This document shows positions 58,572 to 64,000 of a stretch of DNA of 64,000 nucleotides, piece by piece (positions within the stretch are counted from its first letter, which is position 1; each line of letters opens with the position of its first letter). The translations under genes were made by a program, and so were the position numbers. The notes beneath the pieces were generated by a model. The model saw only the letters and a program-made list of their open reading frames with translations. It made no database searches and had not been told where the DNA came from. The stretch is from the NCBI GenBank assembly GCA_020137815.1, contig CM035352.1, positions 4,010,385 to 4,074,384 on the forward strand. The letters are read 5' to 3'. Source of the stretch: Hormiphora californensis. Its lineage: Eukaryota > Ctenophora > Tentaculata > Cydippida > Pleurobrachiidae.

Positions 58572-61177
58572 ATGGTCAAGGCAGTCATTCTTGTGGGTGG
58601 GCCCGGTAAGGGAACCCGATTCAGGCCCCTCTCTCTAGAGATTGCCAAACCACTCTTCCCCCTGGCTGGGCGGGCTATGATAGAACATCACATCGAGGCA
58701 TGCAGTAAACTCAACGACATGCAGGAAGTTATATTGATTGGCTCTGAACCCACATCCGAAATGACACCTTTTGTTAGAGAGGTAGGAATTGTAGTGTGAG
58801 ATAGGATGTAAAGGACAGTATGTGTGTTGTATGTGTACTTATTGTTCGACAATACTGTTCTAACACAAGGCTCTCTCCTCAGGCTTCTAATAAATACGGA
58901 GTAAGTGTTGTCTACCTACAGGAGTACAAACCTTTGGGAACAGGTAAATAGAGCTGCAGGAGTGCTAGAGTAACACTCCCCCTTACTAACATTTTCCTTA
59001 CTAACATGTCACTCTCCCTCTCAGCCTCCCCTCCCCAGCCCCCTCTCCTGCTCCCTACTAACATGTTCCCCTCTTCATGTCACCTCCCCCAGCCCCCTCT
59101 CCTGTTTAGTACTAACATGTCCCCTCTCCCTCTTCATGTCACCTACCCCAGCCCTCCTGTTTCTTACTAACATGTCCCTCTCTCCCTCTTCATGTCACCT
59201 CCCTCAGCCCCCTCTCCTGCTCCCTACTAACATGTCCCCCTCTCTCCCTCCCAGCGGGTGGGATCTTCCATTTCCGTGATCAGATCCGAAAAGGAAACCC
59301 CTCTTCCTTCTTTGTTATGAATGCGGATGTGTGTTGTGATTTTCCTCTCCAGGAGATGCTCAATTCACATATGAGGCACGGTCGGGGTGATGTTATCACT
59401 ATCATGGGCACGGAGGTGGAGAAAGCCCACAGCAGCCTGTACGGGTGTATTGTGGCCAATGACGCGAATAACAATGAGGTAGGGCGCGGGGTGAGATATT
59501 TGGGGAGAGCTGCGCGGACCCCGCGCGCGGTGGATGTGGCGCCTTCTCAAAGTGACTGGGAGAGGAGGTGGTGGAACTTTCGCTCAGTAGAGGATAACAT
59601 TCGGCTGATCTGATGGTCTAACGTGTTCACATTCATCTCAGGTGGAACATTATGTTGAGAAGCCGGAGACATATGTTAGTAACACTATTAACTGTGGAAT
59701 TTATGTGCTAGGAATTGGTGTCCTAGATCACATCAAGGTAAAATGAAGGTGATCAGGTTGTACAATTACATCCCTCTTTTTTTTATTTCCATCTATTGCC
59801 CATCCTGCAAGTTACTCACACCAGTACCCCAGAACCACTTCTCCCAGAGTCTGTTTAACGAACAAGAGAAACTCAGTACAGGAGATTCTGACAGCCAAGG
59901 ATTAGAGAGGAATATTCTGACGAAATATGCCGGTTCGAGGAAACTGTTTGTCTTTAGACACCATGGCTTCTGGTCAGCGGTAAGTTTTACTTTTTACAAA
60001 CAAAAACACCGAAGTAACAGTAATAAGATTGAAGTATCGGCAAAACTTGAGCTCTCTGTTCAACGTCTACAGTAAGGGGTCTTACCCTGTAAGAGCATGG
60101 GCCTGACCCCATTATCATTTAGCGAGAACCTCGGTCAGAGCCTGATAGGTCTTACTCAACAAAGTTCAACTGATTGAGTTCAACGAACTACTGACTAAAC
60201 CACCATGTTTCCGTTCTGTCGTGCGGCAGAGTTTGGTACGCTATAACCTAGAGCCACACACACACCACCATGTTTCAGGTTAAAACCCCTGGCACAGCGG
60301 TATTCTCCTCTCAATTCTACCTTAGCAGACAGAGAGACATCAACCCTGAGAGACTAGCACGGGGGCCCAACATTATTGGAGATGTCCTGATCCACCCAAC
60401 CGCTAAAGTTGCTAGTACAGCTGTCCTGGGCCCTAATGTGACGATAGGGGCTAACACGATTGTAAAGGATGGTGTGAGGATTAAACATACTATTGTCCTG
60501 GACGGGTGTACGGTTAGTACTACACGGATACATAGCTTCTTGACTTGTTATGTTCTAACCCTCCTTTACATTTGTGCGAAACAGAGTCTAGCTAGGCAAT
60601 TCTTGACCGGGACAATAACTCTGTAAGGCTCTGTACTCTCTATAATATTAGTACCAACAATTTAACTTGCTTCCACCGAGGTTTGATTCCCGCCCTTGAT
60701 GCAGTATCCCTCACCTTAACCCCCCTCTCTCTCTCTCAGATAGAGTCCCATGCGTGTATTCTGTACTCCGTGGTAGGTGGATCGACACAGGTGGGATCCT
60801 GGGCGAGGATTGAGGGGATACCAAACAATGTGAACCCAAACCAACCCTTCGCCCATGTTACTAATCCCTCGTGAGTACAATACATGTGTTTCCAGACGCA
60901 GCAATCACAAACAAACAATACATGTGTTTCCACGCTCCATACAAGTTCAAATGTAACTTTCCTCTCCGGGCCCGGTTTGGAGAGCTAGGGCAGTCTTTTG
61001 TGAGACTAAACTAAACCCCTCTCCCTTAGTACATTTAATGAGGATGGTAAATTGAACCCTAACATAACTGTCCTGGGACATAACACAACCATTTCCAAGG
61101 GAACTATGGTACTCAACTCTATCATTCTACCCTACAAGGACATTGGGCACTCTTATAAAAATGTTATTTTGTTATAG
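58572..61177 (+). CDS. GMPPA: GMPPA-like: mannose-1-phosphate guanylyltransferase regulatory subunit alpha, 8 exons
   Basis: Exons: 58572-58781, 58883-58943, 59255-59478, 59642-59737, 59848-59979, 60279-60512, 60740-60870 and 61030-61177. All phases match; 1,236 nt give 411 aa against about 420 in vertebrates. The N-terminal nucleotidyltransferase domain has [31 protein letters not shown] and [23 protein letters not shown]. The C-terminal left-handed beta-helix has hexapeptide repeats ([41 protein letters not shown]) and ends [15 protein letters not shown] binds GMPPB and mediates GDP-mannose feedback (family knowledge), so it supports N-glycan and GPI precursor supply. Intron 2 carries a TACTAAC-containing tandem repeat. 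Confidence 0.92.
58975..59254 (+). repeat. Roughly 63-bp tandem repeat of 3'-splice-site cassettes in GMPPA intron 2
   Basis: About four copies of a unit containing TACTAACATGTC, a CTCTCCCTC pyrimidine run and CCCCAGCCCC. Six TACTAAC words are present. The last unit is the functional 3' end of the intron (CTCTCCCTCCCAG at 59254). Confidence 0.9.
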
Positions 61178-62330
61178 GGAGATGAAAAGAGAGAAACCTT
61201 TTCTCTGAGAAGCATGAGATACTCTCATTTTGGAGAATATATATTATTTTTCTGTAGAACAGATAGCGTGTTGAAATACGATTGAATCGTGTGTATTTTG
61301 TGTGTAGAGTTTTGTGCAAAGGGTGCCGTGTTTAACTGTGTGTAAATTTAAACTATATTCTGCTTAACTAAATCTCCTCGTTTTATAATTCTCCCAATAC
61401 TGTGTGGTGTGCAACTGATGTCACTGAATTATCAGCCCCGCCCTGCACAGTGCAGCAACACAGAGCGTGTTCATTTGGAAGACTGCCAGCAACAAGCCTC
61501 CTCCACCTCCTGCTGCTAGTGTGCGCGCGCTTCAATTCCATGATGTTTGACGGGGCGGGCGCGCGTTTTTAGAATGCTGGGGTGCTGGAAAAGCAAACTC
61601 TTTTGAGGTCCAATCCGGTAGACCTCCTCACCCCAACACACACCCACAACACACACACATAGCATCGGAGGTATTGGGAAACATTACACAAGGGTTTAAC
61701 CAAGGGGAAAAGAAATAGCAAATTTCTATAACACCGAATTGTCATAAGATTGTAGAAGATATATCATTGCTGTTGCTTTGAGAGAGTGTGAACTGTGTTG
61801 TGTAATTGATGAACTTGTTTAGAAGTTGCAACATACTTTCCAACTCTCGCTTTATATTCTCTCAAATAATTTAAAACGTGTGTAATATCATCTAAATTTC
61901 TGTCTCTCATATTCTCTCTTATGCTCTAATTTCCTCTATCTCTACGCTTCTATTTCCTGTCTCTCACAGATCTAGAAATCAGCACCACCTGGACCCGCCA
62001 TGTTGGATTACTCGCTATCATTCTCTCTCTTTCTATCATTCTCTCTCTTTCAGTCTTTCTCTCTCTTTCTCTCTCTCTCTCACTCTCTTTCTCTCTCTCA
62101 GTTCATTTTACGGGAGCCTGTCTTCATGCAATCGCTGTTACATATACATTTTACACATTTGCGATAAATAATTTATAGGATCACACACACACATAAGGTT
62201 GAATAAATAAAAGTTCATAAAAACCTGCGCAGTTCAAGCGCACGGGTATAATATTGGGGGAATAAAAGCGGTGCACAAAAAGAGAGAGGGATGGTGAGAC
62301 ATGTGTTGTATGTATGTATGTGTGTATTGA
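61178..62330. other. 3' flank of GMPPA, no gene seen
   Basis: AT-rich sequence with GC-rich patches (61500-61570) and a CT-rich stretch (62015-62100). AATAAATAAAAG at 62203-62215 is too far from GMPPA to be its obvious polyadenylation site. No coding exon is supported. Confidence 0.5.
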
Positions 62331-62335
62331 ATCCA

Positions 62336-62426
62336 ATTTTTAATTTAAGCGACAGGCCGGGTTCAAGTCGTAGGAACTCGATCTCGACCTCTTTGAATGT
62401 GCGGCGCGGCGGCCTGTCGCTTAAAT
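62336..62426. repeat. Hairpin MITE-like element, about 90 bp
   Basis: TTTTTAATTTAAGCGACAGGCC and its inverse GGCCTGTCGCTTAAATAAAAA enclose a core of about 45 bp. Confidence 0.75.
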
Positions 62427-62439
62427 AAAAAATTCGACT

Positions 62440-62690
62440 AAAGTCGGATTTTTTGAAGTTGTCACCCTCCTTTTCACGCGCAGTGTCGTATTTGTGCGTG
62501 ACAGTCCCCCACTTCCTCTCACTTTTCGGCAAAAAGCCGCATATCATCAGAAAGAGCATAATTTTGTGAGTCCGTAAAGTTTTTGTTTGACGAAATTGGT
62601 CAAGAAACAAAGGCGTGAGAGCAAAGGCAAGTTTCCGGTGCGTGCCACCTAGGGCCTAGGGGGGGTGACAACTTCAAAAAATCCGACTTT
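62440..62690. mobile_element. Roughly 250-bp MITE with AGTCGGATTTTTTGAAGTTG ends
   Basis: AAAGTCGGATTTTTTGAAGT with GTCACCC at 62438-62468 is mirrored by GGGTGACAACTTCAAAAAATCCGACTTT at 62660-62690. An isolated copy of the same end (AAAGTCGGATTTTTTGAAGT) occurs at about 52774 in TMEM63 intron 15. Confidence 0.75.
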
Positions 62691-62750
62691 ATATAATACG
62701 GATCAAAGAAGAGACAAGAAGAGAAGAGGGTACACACTAGGTACACCTCT

Positions 62751-64000
62751 TTAGTCATAGTACTGCTTCAATCTCACATGCCACGCAATACTAGCACAAC
62801 AGGCAACAGTTTTGAATTGATGGATCACATTTCGTGGTATGAAGTAAATATCGTGTGCCCTGAGTTTGATCTTAGCAAATTTAATGTTCAGTGCCCGTAG
62901 TTGAGAGACTTTCGCATCATCAATCCAGATATCACACTGTGTCATGGGCGGTTCGTACAGATCCAATTGAAGCTCCTCGGCAAGTTGGTAGAAGTTGGAA
63001 GCATCGAATGCTATCACATCTTTCAGGGTGATATCCTCCGATACAGGGTGCTCCGGAAGTTCTACCGGTTGAAGGTATGCGGCTGCTGCCGTGGTAACTA
63101 TCGTCTTGCCGTCCTCCCAACTATGATCAGCGTGAGGTTTAGTGCGGTCCCCAACCAGTGTCTCCCTGTTCTTCAGTAGCCGGTAGCCCTTGTGATTTCT
63201 ATTTCCTGAGGTAGACTGGAGGAACTGCTCCCCAGGGCGTACCCAGAATATAGGGCCATCATTACTGGTAGCTGGGTCCAAACCCTCGTACCAAGACAGT
63301 GGACCCCAAGGTAGGGTGGCCTCCAGAAACGGGTTGCTCTCCATAACATCAATGAGCTCTCCAAAAAGCGCTCCTGCTTCCTCACTCTTAGTGCCCACAA
63401 GGGAGAGATGTTGCAGTCCTCCCTCGTTAAAGTAACCCTTACCAGCACTAGCTAGCACTTTCTCGTACCACTGTGACAGGTTACATGTCACTACATCCTT
63501 CCTCCCAAGCACCTCGTGTTTTACTTTTATCCGAGGTGTGTTCTCCAGCATGTAAGACAGGACATTTGGCATCTCTCTCGCACCATTACTGATAACCCCC
63601 ATTACATGATCAGCAACTCCGTCCGTCTCCCCGAACGTGATCTCAAAGAAGTAGTCGACAACCAAATTTTGTTGCGTTAGAGACATCTTTTCAAAATCTG
63701 CCATGTCCAGTCGGACCACAGTTGCAGAGCCATCAGGACATGGTTCTATCTTGAGGAAATTCTTGGGGTCCACCAGGAGAGAGGATGGGGGAGTTGGGAT
63801 GGCTTGGGTCTTAACCACTACCTTAGGTTCCTTTTTCGGCTCTGTTTTCTGTCTCTGTCGCTCCTTTTCCTTTCGCTTCACCTTCATCGGTACGTCATCT
63901 TCTTCATCGTTATCGGGCATGTTTAACGTTTTCAGCATTTTAACCGGACTCATGACTATTGGGGCTGCTACGGGCGAGGGGGGAGGTGGTGATTTAATTG
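62751..64000 (-). CDS. RSBN1: RSBN1/DPY-21-like lysine demethylase family protein, 5' partial
   Basis: The frame ends at TAA 62751-62753 and stays open to the right window edge; an ATG at 63953 is in frame, but PPPPSPVAAPIV upstream suggests the coding part extends further. At least 400 aa are covered: a basic Lys/Glu-rich N-terminus (KVKRKEKERQRQKTEPKKEPK), then the RSBN1 core with FLKIEPCPDGSATVVRLDM, FEITFGETDGVADHVMGVI, LLKNRETLVGDRTKPHADHSW and the C-terminus VIHQFKTVACCASIAWHVRL. RSBN1 and C. elegans DPY-21 are JmjC-type demethylases (H4K20me2 for DPY-21). HAD in KPHADHSW and the late VIHQF could be the iron-binding H-x-D...H (inference). The visible part is intronless. It probably acts in the nucleus. 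Confidence 0.9.
   Translation of the reverse strand, partial: IKSPPPPSPVAAPIVMSPVKMLKTLNMPDNDEEDDVPMKVKRKEKERQRQKTEPKKEPKVVVKTQAIPTPPSSLLVDPKNFLKIEPCPDGSATVVRLDMADFEKMSLTQQNLVVDYFFEITFGETDGVADHVMGVISNGAREMPNVLSYMLENTPRIKVKHEVLGRKDVVTCNLSQWYEKVLASAGKGYFNEGGLQHLSLVGTKSEEAGALFGELIDVMESNPFLEATLPWGPLSWYEGLDPATSNDGPIFWVRPGEQFLQSTSGNRNHKGYRLLKNRETLVGDRTKPHADHSWEDGKTIVTTAAAAYLQPVELPEHPVSEDITLKDVIAFDASNFYQLAEELQLDLYEPPMTQCDIWIDDAKVSQLRALNIKFAKIKLRAHDIYFIPRNVIHQFKTVACCASIAWHVRLKQYYD

Overview
This window is nuclear DNA of an animal with spliceosomal genes. It holds recognisable metazoan genes (RAB3GAP2, GNMT, an astacin protease, an SH3-PH-RhoGAP protein, an M16 protease, TMEM63, MsrA, HSPA14, GMPPA, RSBN1), GT-AG introns, long (CT)n tracts and many DNA transposons. 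The mix of small introns, intronless genes, foldback elements and MITEs fits an early-branching invertebrate such as a sponge. The sequence alone does not prove the phylum. No CRISPR array, rRNA or tRNA gene was recognised.

Layout. 1-4.6 kb: two minus-strand intronless genes, RAB3GAP2 (runs off the left edge, one reading-frame break) and a membrane-anchored GNMT-like enzyme. 4.7-9.44 kb: foldback repeats, including a 2.8-kb element flanked by TTAA. 9.5-10.9 kb: a five-exon secreted astacin protease (minus). 11.08-12.73 kb: a mariner-like inverted-repeat element. 13.1-13.9 kb: an intronless C2H2 zinc-finger gene. 14.1-44.1 kb: one 17-exon plus-strand gene whose reconstructed 766-residue product has a helical N-terminus, a ubiquitin-like segment, SH3, PH and an atypical RhoGAP domain. 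Two opposite-strand genes are nested in its introns: a small one-pass membrane protein (intron 11) and a membrane-anchored M16 metalloprotease (intron 15). Its introns also hold minisatellites, a MULE, a 3.45-kb multi-ORF element with long inverted ends and TATA boxes, and an AABB repeat array. 44.2-47 kb: a pogo-like MITE, the second copy of a foldback element, and a hairpin. 47.7-54.6 kb: a 19-exon TMEM63/OSCA mechanosensitive channel. 55.9-61.2 kb: MsrA, HSPA14 and GMPPA, compactly spaced. 62.7-64 kb: RSBN1-type gene (minus, runs off the right edge).

All exon chains were built by hand. In every multi-exon gene the intron phases match at each junction and the summed coding length is a multiple of three. 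The genes are housekeeping or signalling functions and do not form an obvious pathway. The most unusual feature is the link between repeats and splice sites. Five copies of one hAT-type MITE lie within 30 nt of splice junctions, and one target-site duplication doubles a splice donor. Several minisatellites are tandem copies of splice acceptors, donors or branch-point cassettes.
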